Origin: Ramlibacter sp.
Lineage (GTDB): Bacteria > Pseudomonadota > Gammaproteobacteria > Burkholderiales > Burkholderiaceae_C
Length of the DNA: 64,000 nucleotides
Direction of reading: 5' to 3'
NCBI GenBank assembly: GCA_019635435.1
Contig: JAHBZM010000001.1
Span: forward strand, 124,001 to 188,000
Part shown: positions 41,798 to 50,781 of the stretch, one piece after another
Layout: every line of letters starts with the position of its first letter
Numbering within the stretch: position 1 is the stretch's first letter
Program-made: the position numbers and the translations under genes
The notes under the pieces: generated by a model
Told to the model about the DNA's origin: nothing
Databases searched by the model: none
The model's input: the letters and a program-made list of their open reading frames with translations, nothing else

Positions 41798-42997
41798 ATG
41801 AGCCTTGCCACCATCGTTCACGCAGGCCTGGTCCGCCCGGATCGGCCCTCCCACGCGCTGGTGCTGATGGGCGGTGGCGCCCGCACGGCCTACCAGGTGG
41901 GCGTGCTGCAGGCCCTGGCCGCCATGCTGCGGCTCAAGCCGACGGTGAACCAGACCTTCCCGTTCCAGGTGCTGGTGGGCACCTCGGCCGGCGCGCTCAA
42001 TGCCGCCTACCTGGCAGGCACCGCCACCTCGGGCCTCGCGGCCTTTGACCAGTTGTCCCAGTTCTGGGGCCGCCTGCGCTCGGCCGACGTGTATTCGCTG
42101 CAGGTGTCGCCCTGGGTTCGCGCGAGCAAGTTCCTCGCGGCGCTCAACCTGTGGCGCAACATGCGCGGCATGGGCGCCATCCTCAACACCATGCCGCTGG
42201 TGGACACACTGCACCATGCCGTGTCGCTGCCCGGGATCGAGGAGGCGCTGCGCAGCAAGGCGCTGGATGCGGTGGCGGTCACGGCCTCCAGCTACAGCAG
42301 CGGCGTGCACTGGACCTTCTGCCACACCTCGGGCGATGCCCGCGCCCAGCCCTGGGACCGGCCCGGCCGGCGCGCCGAATTCCAGCCCCTGACCATCGAG
42401 CACCTGATGGCCTCCAGCGCCATCCCCTTCCTGTTTCCCGCGACGCCGCTGTGGGTGGACGGGCGGCGCGAGTACTTTGGCGATGGCTCGATGCGCCAGG
42501 TGTCGCCGCTGTCGCCGGCCATGCACCTGGGCGCGCACAAGGTCCTGGTGGTGGGGGTGGGCCAGCCCCAGCGATCCGGGTTCGCCGGCACCGGCGGGCC
42601 GGCGCAGCACGCCCCGACCATGGGCGGCATTGCGGGCCATGCCATGGCCAGCGTGTTCCACGACACCCTGCAGGCCGATGTGGAACAGGCCCAGCGCGTG
42701 ACCCGCACCCTGCACCAGCTGCCCCGCGAAATCGCGGGCGTGCTGCCCTACCGCCCGGTCGAGGTGCTGGCCCTGCAGCCCAGCCAGTCGCTCGATGCGC
42801 TGGCGCAAGCCCATGCCGGTGAGCTGCCGCGGTCCATCCGCAACGCACTGGGTGGGCTGGGGGCGCTGCGCGGCGGCGGCGCCCTGGCCAGCTACCTGCT
42901 GTTCGAGCCCGGCTTTGTGCAGGCCCTGGTCGCGCTGGGCGAGCAGGACGCCTACGCGCGCAAGAGCGAGTTGCTGGCCTTCTTTTCCGCGCGCTAG
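41798..42997 (+). CDS. Patatin-like phospholipase family protein
   Basis: A 399-residue patatin-type lipid acyl hydrolase. Oxyanion and nucleophile: ALVLMGGGARTAYQVGVLQAL, then VLVGTSAGALNAAYLAG (GxSxG), with the dyad Asp in EYFGDGSMRQ. No signal peptide; a cytosolic or membrane-associated enzyme acting on phospholipid or storage lipid. Start at the ATG of 41798. No neighbour suggests a role; it is alone on its strand before corA. Confidence 0.88.
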   Translation: MSLATIVHAGLVRPDRPSHALVLMGGGARTAYQVGVLQALAAMLRLKPTVNQTFPFQVLVGTSAGALNAAYLAGTATSGLAAFDQLSQFWGRLRSADVYSLQVSPWVRASKFLAALNLWRNMRGMGAILNTMPLVDTLHHAVSLPGIEEALRSKALDAVAVTASSYSSGVHWTFCHTSGDARAQPWDRPGRRAEFQPLTIEHLMASSAIPFLFPATPLWVDGRREYFGDGSMRQVSPLSPAMHLGAHKVLVVGVGQPQRSGFAGTGGPAQHAPTMGGIAGHAMASVFHDTLQADVEQAQRVTRTLHQLPREIAGVLPYRPVEVLALQPSQSLDALAQAHAGELPRSIRNALGGLGALRGGGALASYLLFEPGFVQALVALGEQDAYARKSELLAFFSAR

Positions 42998-43087
42998 TTG
43001 CGGCTGGCCCCGTCGCCAGCCGGCGGGGCGGTGCGATAATCGCAGCCTTGCCAGCACGGAGCACCACCTTGGAAAACTACCCCAGTC

Positions 43088-43134
43088 GGTAGCTTTCAAC
43101 TCCCAGCACTGAACCGGGGGTTGAAAGCGGTACC
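43088..43134 (+). promoter_or_regulatory. Long hairpin in the corA leader
   Basis: GGTA and GCTTTCAACTCCC pair with GGGGGTTGAAAGC and TACC: 13 continuous pairs (one G-U), a two-base bulge and four more, with an 11-base loop. It is 48 to 94 bases upstream of corA, in a 184-base leader with no other clear structure. There is no T-run, so it is not a simple terminator; a cis-regulatory or magnesium-responsive role is plausible but not shown. Confidence 0.55.
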
Positions 43135-43181
43135 TTCTTCCCCCTCGTCTCAGATGCCATCACCAATACGGGAGTGAGCCC

Positions 43182-44168
43182 ATGCTCAACATCTTCACGC
43201 TCGCCAACGGCCGGCTCTTCCAGGAAGAGATCGAATCGCTGGAGGAGCTCTCGAAATTCCAGCCCATCTGGGTGGACCTGGAGTCCCCCACGCCCGAGGA
43301 AAAGCGCTGGATCAAGCAGTACTACGGCCTGTCCATTCCCGAGGACGCGATGGACGAGGACATCGAGGAGTCCGCCCGCTTCTACGAGGAAGACAACGGC
43401 GAACTGCACATCCGCAGCGACTTCCTGATCGCCGACGACGAGGAGCCGCGCACGGTGCGCGTGGCCTTCATCCTGAACCTCATGAACGACTCGCTCAAGA
43501 GCAAGGGCGTGCTGTTCTCCATCCACGACGAGGACGTGCCGGTGTTCCGGCTGCTGCGCCTGCGCGCGCGGCGCGCCCCCGGGCTGATCGAGGACGCCAA
43601 GGAGGTGCTGCTCAAGCTGTTTGACGCCGACGCCGAGTACTCCGCCGACACGCTGGAGGGCATCTACGACGAGCTTGAAAAGGTCAGCAAGCAGGTGCTG
43701 TCGGGCGACGTGACCGACGCGCTGGCCGGCGAGGTGCTGGGCGCGATCGCGCACCAGGAAGACTTGAACGGCCGCATCCGCCGCAACGTCATGGACACCC
43801 GCCGCGCCGTGAGCTTCATGATGCGCAGCCGCATGCTCACCGCCGAGCAGTTCGAGGAGGCGCGGCAGATCCTGCGCGACATCGAGTCGCTGGACAACCA
43901 CACGGCCTTCCTGTTCGACAAGATCAACTTCCTGATGGACGCCACCGTCGGTTTCATCAACATCAACCAGAACAAGATCATCAAGATTTTCTCGGTGGCC
44001 AGCGTGGCGCTGCTGCCGCCCACGCTGATCGCGAGCCTGTACGGCATGAATTTCAGGTTCATGCCCGAGCTCAACTGGGCGCTGGGCTACCCGTATGCGC
44101 TCACGCTGATGGTGGCCAGTGCCGTGGTGCCCATGTGGTACTTCCGCAAGCGCGGCTGGCTCAAATAA
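43182..44168 (+). CDS. corA: CorA magnesium/cobalt transporter
   Basis: A 328-residue CorA. A long cytoplasmic domain with helices (LIEDAKEVLLKLFDADAEYSADTLEG, and the coiled DIESLDNHTAFLFDKINFLMD) leads to two C-terminal membrane helices with the pore motif YGMNF and the basic end FRKRGWLK. It imports Mg2+ as a homopentamer. Its leader contains the hairpin at 43088-43134; repeat copy E follows its stop. Confidence 0.95.
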   Translation: MLNIFTLANGRLFQEEIESLEELSKFQPIWVDLESPTPEEKRWIKQYYGLSIPEDAMDEDIEESARFYEEDNGELHIRSDFLIADDEEPRTVRVAFILNLMNDSLKSKGVLFSIHDEDVPVFRLLRLRARRAPGLIEDAKEVLLKLFDADAEYSADTLEGIYDELEKVSKQVLSGDVTDALAGEVLGAIAHQEDLNGRIRRNVMDTRRAVSFMMRSRMLTAEQFEEARQILRDIESLDNHTAFLFDKINFLMDATVGFININQNKIIKIFSVASVALLPPTLIASLYGMNFRFMPELNWALGYPYALTLMVASAVVPMWYFRKRGWLK

Positions 44169-44175
44169 AGCGCGT

Positions 44176-44240
44176 TTTCAAGCCAAAAAGGCCTGGAGTC
44201 CAATACCGGCGGCCACTGCGCGCTCTTCTTTTCATAGCAA
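44176..44240 (-). repeat. Dispersed repeat, copy E
   Basis: AAGCCAAAAAGGCCTGGAGTCC, then ACCGGCGGCCACTGCGCGCT and TCATAGCAAAC: the reverse-complement layout of copies A and B and the same as copy D. It lies between corA and the nucleosidase gene, and its TCA (44232-44234) supplies the nucleosidase stop codon. Confidence 0.7.
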
Positions 44241-44981
44241 ACGGAGCAACCGGCTGGTGATGGCGGCCGAGTAGCCACTGGCCACCGCGCGGATGAAGCG
44301 CGGAAAGTCCACATGCGCCGCGTCATCGGCGCGGTCAGAGATGGTGCGCACCGCCGCGAACGGCACGCCGTAGTCGTGGCAGACCTGGGCGATGGCCGCG
44401 CCCTCCATTTCCACGGCGAGTGCATCGGGCAGCGCCTGCCGCAGCGCCGCGCTTTCCGACGTGGTGGCCACGAAGCGGTCGCCACTGAGCACCAGGCCGC
44501 GGTGCAGCCGCGGCGAGCGCAGCGCAAACTCGGCCACGGCATCGACGCCCAGCGCCGCCTGCGGATCGGCCAGCACCTGCGCCGCCGCCTGCGCGAGCAA
44601 GGCACTGAGGGCGCCATCGGTGTCAAAGCGGCTGCGGCCATACAGCGGAACCTCGTACTTCGGGAAGATCGGCGAGGCGTCCAGGTCGTGCTGCAGGAAG
44701 CTCTCGGCCAGCACCACATCGCCGACCTTCACGCCCTCGCCCAGCCCGCCGGCCACGCCGGTGAAGACAATCCGCTGAACCCCCAGGCGCTCCAGCAGCA
44801 CCGTGGCCGTGGTGGCCGCGGCCACCTTGCCCACGCGCGACAGCACCACCACCACCTCGCGCCCTTCCAGGTGGCCCTGCCAGAATTCGCGCCCGGCAAT
44901 CACCCGCTTGTGCTCGTCCGGCATCAGGGCCAGAACGGCGGCCAGTTCCTCGTGCATGGCGCTGACGATGGCCGTGGTCAT
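44232..44981 (-). CDS. mtnN: 5'-methylthioadenosine/S-adenosylhomocysteine nucleosidase
   Basis: A 249-residue nucleoside phosphorylase-fold enzyme. ETAIVSAMHEEL-type start (TTAIVSAMHEELAAVLALM), RIVFTGVAGGLGEGVKVGDVVL, AVEMEGAAIAQVCHDYGVPFAAVRTISDRADDAA (catalytic Glu/Asp region) match Pfs/MtnN. It clears MTA and SAH and makes the AI-2 precursor. Its stop codon comes from repeat copy E. It is upstream of nothing on its strand and separated from the dpp unit by a terminator. Confidence 0.92.
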   Translation of the reverse strand: MTTAIVSAMHEELAAVLALMPDEHKRVIAGREFWQGHLEGREVVVVLSRVGKVAAATTATVLLERLGVQRIVFTGVAGGLGEGVKVGDVVLAESFLQHDLDASPIFPKYEVPLYGRSRFDTDGALSALLAQAAAQVLADPQAALGVDAVAEFALRSPRLHRGLVLSGDRFVATTSESAALRQALPDALAVEMEGAAIAQVCHDYGVPFAAVRTISDRADDAAHVDFPRFIRAVASGYSAAITSRLLRLL

Positions 44982-44996
44982 GAGATGCTCCTTCCC

Positions 44997-45032
44997 AAAA
45001 AAACAAGCCCCGGCGCCGCAAGGCGCCGGGGC
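44997..45032 (-). terminator. Intrinsic terminator of the dpp-type operon
   Basis: CCCCGGCGCC, a four-base loop and GGCGCCGGGG (45008-45031, plus one more pair outside) form an 11-bp stem; on the minus strand CTTG and seven T follow (A at 44997-45003). It ends the minus-strand peptide transporter transcript, just after the binding-protein stop. Confidence 0.93.
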
Positions 45033-45064
45033 GCGCTGGCCCTCACGGGCCAGAGACAGCGGCG

Positions 45065-46666
45065 TTACTCCTTGATGTCCACGCCGTAGAAATTGTGGCG
45101 CCCGAACGGGCTGAGCTTGAAGTCAATGACTTCCTTGCGCACGGGCTTGAGCTGCACGGCGTGGGCGATGGTGAACCAGGGCGCCTGCTCCTTGAAGATC
45201 AGCTGGGCCTTCTTGTACAGCGCCTCGCGCTCGGACTGCTTGGAGACCGTCTTGGCCTTGAGGACCAGTTCCTCGAACGGCTGGTAGCAGAACTTGGCCA
45301 CGTTGGAGCCGTTGCCCTTGGCCGACTCGCAACCCAGCAGGGTGTAGAGGAAGTTGTCCGGGTCGCCGTTGTCGCCGGTCCAGCCCAGCATGCCCATCTG
45401 GTGCTCGCCGGCCTGCATGCGCTTGCGGTACTCGCCCCACTCAAAGCTCTTGATCTCGGCCTTGACGCCGATCTTGGCCAGGTCGGCCTGCATCAGCTCG
45501 GCAATGCGCTTGGCATTGGGGTTGTAGGGGCGCTGCACCGGCATGGCCCACAGGTCGGTGGTCATGCCATCGGGGAAGCCCGCGGCGGCCAGCAGCTTCT
45601 TGGCCGCGGCGGGGTCATACGGGTCGTCCTTGACCGCGTCGTTGTACGACCACATCGTGGGCGGAATCGGGTTCTTGGCCGCCACGCCCGTGCTGAGGTA
45701 CACGCCGTCGATGATGGCCTGCTTGTTGATGGCCATGCTCATGGCCTTGCGCACGCGCACATCGTCAAACGGCTTCTTCTGGGTGTTGAAGGCAAGGTAG
45801 CCCACATTCAGGCCGGCCTGCTCGAGCACCTGCACGTTCGGGTCCTTGCGGATGGCGTCCAGGTCGGCCGGGTTCGGGTAGGGCATGACATGGCATTCGC
45901 CCTTTTGCAGCTTGGCCCAGCGCACAGAGGCGTCGGGCGTGATCGAGTAGACGAGGTCGTCGATCTTGGCCTTGCCGCCCCAGTACTGCGGGAAGGCCTT
46001 GTAGCGGATCACGGCGTCCTTCTGGTACTGCACCAGGTAGAACGGGCCGGTGCCGATGGGCTCCTGGTCGATCTTCTCGGGCGTGCCGGCCTTGAGCATG
46101 GCGTCGGCGTACTCCTTGGACTGGACCGCGGCGTACGGCATGGCCAGGTTGGACAGGAAGGGCGCCTCGGGCTTCTCGAGCGTGATCTTGACGGTGTAGT
46201 CATCCACCTTCTCGACCGACTTGAGCAGCTTGGGCATGCCCATGTCGTTGAAGTAGGAGTGGTTGGGGCTGGTGACCTTGTAATACGGGTTGGCTTCCTT
46301 CCACTGGCGCTCGAAGCCGAAGATCACGTCGTCGGCGTTGAAGTCGCGCGTGGTCTTGAAGGCGCGGTGGCTGTGCCACTTCACGCCCTTGCGCAGGTGA
46401 AAGACATACTCCTTGCCGTCGGCGGAAATCTCCCACTTTTCGGCCAGGCCGGGCACCACGCGGGTGCCGCCGCGCTCGAACTCGACGATGCGGTTGTAGA
46501 TGGGCTCGTTGCCGTCAAACGAGGTGCCCGTGGTGTTGATGCCGGGGTAGAAATTCTCGGGGCTGCCCTCCGAGCAGAACACCAGCGTCTTGGCGCCCAC
46601 GCCCGCGGCGGCCGCCAGGGCCAGGACAGCGATCGCAACCTGTTTGCGACGGGGAATCAGCTTCAT
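45065..46666 (-). CDS. dppA: Dipeptide/oligopeptide-binding periplasmic protein
   Basis: A 533-residue SBP family 5 protein. Signal peptide (MKLIPRRKQVAIAVLALAAA, ending VGA), then KTLVFCSEGSPENFYPGINTTGTS, the DppA-type opening, and NHSYFNDM, VRVRKAMSMAINKQAII, LLGWTGDNGDPDNFL. The Cys residues CSEG, GCES and KFCYQP probably form a disulphide. It is last in the operon, while in most dpp operons it is first. The ATG at 46666 follows AGGAG. Confidence 0.92.
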   Translation of the reverse strand: MKLIPRRKQVAIAVLALAAAAGVGAKTLVFCSEGSPENFYPGINTTGTSFDGNEPIYNRIVEFERGGTRVVPGLAEKWEISADGKEYVFHLRKGVKWHSHRAFKTTRDFNADDVIFGFERQWKEANPYYKVTSPNHSYFNDMGMPKLLKSVEKVDDYTVKITLEKPEAPFLSNLAMPYAAVQSKEYADAMLKAGTPEKIDQEPIGTGPFYLVQYQKDAVIRYKAFPQYWGGKAKIDDLVYSITPDASVRWAKLQKGECHVMPYPNPADLDAIRKDPNVQVLEQAGLNVGYLAFNTQKKPFDDVRVRKAMSMAINKQAIIDGVYLSTGVAAKNPIPPTMWSYNDAVKDDPYDPAAAKKLLAAAGFPDGMTTDLWAMPVQRPYNPNAKRIAELMQADLAKIGVKAEIKSFEWGEYRKRMQAGEHQMGMLGWTGDNGDPDNFLYTLLGCESAKGNGSNVAKFCYQPFEELVLKAKTVSKQSEREALYKKAQLIFKEQAPWFTIAHAVQLKPVRKEVIDFKLSPFGRHNFYGVDIKE

Positions 46667-46688
46667 TTCAAAACTCCTGTGGAGAAGG

Positions 46689-47710
<1,022 letters not shown>

Positions 47711-47714
<4 letters not shown>

Positions 47715-48748
47715 GTCGCAACCTCCGACGCCTGGCCCGCCATCAACGGGCCGTCGCGCTCCCGGGACTCCTCGCGCTGCGGGTCGCCCAGCGGGTAATG
47801 GCAGCGGACCTGGCCGCCCTGCCAGGCCCGCAGCTCGGGGCGCAGGGCCTCGCAATGCGCGGTGGCATGGGCGCAGCGCGGCGCAAACAGGCAGCCCGCG
47901 GGCCGGTCAAACACCCCTGGCACCACACCGGGGATGGTGGCCAGCCGCCCACCCTCGGTCCCCCGCTCGGGCAGGGCCGAGAGCAGGGCCTCGGTGTAGG
48001 GGTGCTGCGGGCTGGCAAAGAGGTCGGCCACGGCCTGCTGCTCCACCACCTGGCCCGCGTACATCACCGCCACGCGCTGCGCCATCTCGCTGACCACGCC
48101 CATGTTGTGCGTGATCAGCACCAGCGCCATGCCGCGCTCCTTCTGCAGGCCGCGCAGCAGATCGAGAATCTGCGCCTGGATGGTCACGTCCAGCGCCGTG
48201 GTCGGCTCGTCGGCAATCAGCAGGCGCGGATTGCAGGCAATCGCCATGGCAATCATCACGCGCTGGTTCATGCCGCCCGACATCTGGTGCGGGTAGTCAT
48301 TGAGCCGGCTCGCGGCGGCCGGAATGCCCACCTGCTCCAGCAGCTCAATGGCCTGGCGCCGGGCACCGGCCTTGTCCAGCGGCAGGTGCAGGCGCAGCGT
48401 CTCCATCAGCTGGTAGCCCACCGTGAAACAGGGGTTCAGGCTGGTGGTGGGCTCCTGGAAGATCATGGCCAGGTCCTTGCCGACGAGACGGCGGCGCTCC
48501 CTATCGCTGAGCGCCAGCAGGTCGTGGCCCGCGAAGCGCAGTGTTTTGGCTCGCACCCGGCCCGGGTAGCCGATCAGCCCCATAAGCGCCATCATGGTCA
48601 CGCTCTTGCCCGAACCCGATTCGCCCACCACGCCCAGCACCTCGCCCTCGGCAAGGGTCAGGCTGACGCCCTCCACCGCATGCATCACACGGCCCTGCGT
48701 GGGGAATTCCACGTAGAGGTCTTCGATTTCCAGCAGGGGGGGATTCAT
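47711..48748 (-). CDS. dppD: Peptide ABC transporter ATPase, DppD type
   Basis: A 345-residue ATPase with GESGSGKSVTMMALMGLI, IFQEPTTSLNPCFTVG, MSGGMNQRVMIAMAIACNP, LLIADEPTTALDVTIQAQ, and the Cys cluster GCLFAPRCAHATAHC. Together with the DppF-type protein it hydrolyses ATP to import peptides. Genes dppC-dppD-dppF overlap serially by ATGA, implying tight coupling. Confidence 0.94.
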
Positions 48749-49716
48749 CGCTTCAGTTTCGGGTCCAGCGCATCGCGCAGGCCGTCGCCCATGAGGTTGA
48801 AGGCCAGCACCGCCAGCAGGATGGCCAGGCCCGGGAAGGTGACGACCCACCAGGCGCGCAGCACGAATTCGCGCGCATCGGCCAGCATGGTGCCCCACTC
48901 GGGAGAAGGCGGCTGCGCCCCCAGGCCCAGAAAGCCCAGCGCCGCGGCATCAAGGATGGCGGTGGACACGCCCAGCGAGGCCTGCACGATCAGCGGCGCC
49001 GCGCAATTGGGCAGCACCTCGCTGAACATCAGGCGCAGCGTGCCCGCGCCGCTGATGCGCGCCGCGGTCACGTAGTCCCGCGAGACCTCGGCGATCACGG
49101 CGGCGCGGGTGATGCGCACGTAGTGCGGCAGCACCACCACGGCCACGGCCAGCATGGCATTCATCAGGCCCGGGCCGAGGATGGCCACGATCACAATCGC
49201 CAGCAACAGGCTGGGCAGGGTCAGGATGATGTCCATGATGCGCATGATGGCGATCTCGGTCACGCCGCGCGCGAAGCCCGCCACCAGCCCCAGCGCAATG
49301 CCGGCCGCCACCGAAATCAACACCACCGCCAGCCCGATCGACAGCGACAGCCGCGCGCCATGGATCAGGCGCGAGAGGATGTCGCGGCCGATGGCGTCGG
49401 TGCCCAGCAGGTACTCGGCCGAGCCACCAGCCTGCCAGGCCGGCGGCTTGAGGAACACCGCGCTGTTGGTCTGGTCGGGCAGATGCGGCGCCAGCCAGGG
49501 CGCAAACAGTGCCACCAGCAGCAGCGAAACCACCACCACCAGACCCGCCACCGCCCCCTTGTTGGCCGAGAAGGCAATCCAGAACTCGCGCAGCGGCCCG
49601 GGCGGTGCGTCGGAGTGGCCCAGCCCTTCGAGGGCAACCGCGGAACCGGCTTCGCCGGGCCGCTGGTTGCGCCCCCTTGAGGGGGAGTCGCCGGAGGCGC
49701 TTCGGGGAGGAGTCAT
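48745..49716 (-). CDS. dppC: Peptide ABC transporter permease, DppC type
   Basis: A 323-residue permease with six helices; the EAA loop is YVTAARISGAGTLRLMFSEVLPNCAAPLIV. ILTLPSLLLAIVIVAILGPG and LGFLGLGAQPPSPEWGTML are DppC hallmarks. Its first about 35 residues (PRSASGDSPSRGRNQRPGEAGSAVALEG) are unlike the family, are encoded by the GC-rich repeat at 49631-49710, and precede the real start of homology at REFWIAFSANKGA. A later start may be used. Confidence 0.92.
   Translation of the reverse strand: MTPPRSASGDSPSRGRNQRPGEAGSAVALEGLGHSDAPPGPLREFWIAFSANKGAVAGLVVVVSLLLVALFAPWLAPHLPDQTNSAVFLKPPAWQAGGSAEYLLGTDAIGRDILSRLIHGARLSLSIGLAVVLISVAAGIALGLVAGFARGVTEIAIMRIMDIILTLPSLLLAIVIVAILGPGLMNAMLAVAVVVLPHYVRITRAAVIAEVSRDYVTAARISGAGTLRLMFSEVLPNCAAPLIVQASLGVSTAILDAAALGFLGLGAQPPSPEWGTMLADAREFVLRAWWVVTFPGLAILLAVLAFNLMGDGLRDALDPKLKR
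49631..49710 (-). repeat. GC-rich repeat, copy 2, at 5' end of dppC
   Basis: Shares the 19-base identical run with copy 1 (36930-36997) and the following GGTTGCGCCCCC and G-rich arm. It encodes PGEAGS in the same frame as in exbB. It is inside the annotated dppC reading frame near the ATG, so it is either a tolerated N-terminal tail or lies in the leader if a later start is used. Confidence 0.65.
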
Positions 49717-50717
49717 CTTCTGATGCGGGGGTTGATGATGCCGTAGGTCAGGTCCACCAGCAGGTTGACCACCATGACCACCACGCCCAGCAGCAGCATG
49801 CCGCCCTGCAGCACCGGGTAGTCGCGCCGGTTGATGGCCTCGATCAGCCACTTGCCCACGCCGGGCCAGGAAAAGATGGTCTCGGTCAGGATGGCGCCAG
49901 TGAACAGCACTCCCACCTGCAGCCCGATCACGGTGACCACCGGGATCAGCGCATTGCGCAGCGCGTGCACGCCCACCACGCGCAGCGGCGGCAGCCCCTT
50001 GGCCCGGGCCGTGCGGATGTAGTCCTCGCCCAGCACCTCGAGCATGGCCGAGCGCGTCATGCGCGCCACCACCGCCAGCGGGTTGGTGCCCAGCACAATG
50101 GTGGGCAGGATCAAATGCTTCACGGTGGACCAGAAGGCCCCCTTGTCGCCGGAGATCAGCGAGTCAATGAGCAGGAAACCCGTGGTCGGCTCGATGAAGT
50201 ACTGCACCGAGATGCGGCCCGACACCGGCGTCCAGCCCAGCTGCACCGAAAAGAACAGGATCAGCAGCAGGCCCCACCAGAAGATGGGCATGGAGTAGCC
50301 GGTGAGCGAGGTCGCCATGACACCGTGGTCGAACACCGAATTGCGCTTGACCGCGGCAATGATCCCGGCCGGGATGCCCAGCAGCAGCGCGAACAGGATG
50401 GCGCACAGCGCCAGCTCGATGGTGGCCGGGAACAGCGTCAGGAACTCGCGGATCACCGGCGTCTGGGTGATGATGGACTTGCCCAGGTCGCCCTGCAGCA
50501 CGCGCCCGATGTAGATGCCGTACTGCACCAGCACGGGCTTGTCCAGGCCGTATGCCTTGAGCAGCGTCGCGTGCCGTTCGGCGTCGATGCCGCGCTCGCC
50601 CGCCAGCGTTTCGATCGGGTCCCCCGGCACCAGCCGGATCAGGAAGAACGCCAGCAGCGTCATCCCGAAGAATGTCGGGATGACCAGCGAAAGCCGCGTC
50701 AGGATGAAACGGAACAT
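49713..50717 (-). CDS. dppB: Peptide ABC transporter permease, DppB type
   Basis: A 334-residue permease: FRFILTRLSLVIPTFFGMTLLAFFLIRLVPGDPIE start, DYIRTARAKGLPPLRVVGVHALRNALIPVVTVIGLQ (coupling loop) and FSWPGVGKWLIEAINRRDYPVLQG. It is the first gene of the dpp-type operon, 64 bases downstream of the fadD stop on the same strand. Start at 50717 is the family one; no terminator is seen between it and fadD. Confidence 0.94.
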   Translation of the reverse strand: MFRFILTRLSLVIPTFFGMTLLAFFLIRLVPGDPIETLAGERGIDAERHATLLKAYGLDKPVLVQYGIYIGRVLQGDLGKSIITQTPVIREFLTLFPATIELALCAILFALLLGIPAGIIAAVKRNSVFDHGVMATSLTGYSMPIFWWGLLLILFFSVQLGWTPVSGRISVQYFIEPTTGFLLIDSLISGDKGAFWSTVKHLILPTIVLGTNPLAVVARMTRSAMLEVLGEDYIRTARAKGLPPLRVVGVHALRNALIPVVTVIGLQVGVLFTGAILTETIFSWPGVGKWLIEAINRRDYPVLQGGMLLLGVVVMVVNLLVDLTYGIINPRIRR

Positions 50718-50781
50718 GGCGCCGTCATGCAAGAAAAGGGCCCGGACATGTCACACGCCGCAGCGCACCAAGCCTGCCGTG

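Noticed and set aside
43035..43040. GATAAT as a -10 box for corA
   Set aside because: No -35 element at the right distance; not reliable enough to annotate.
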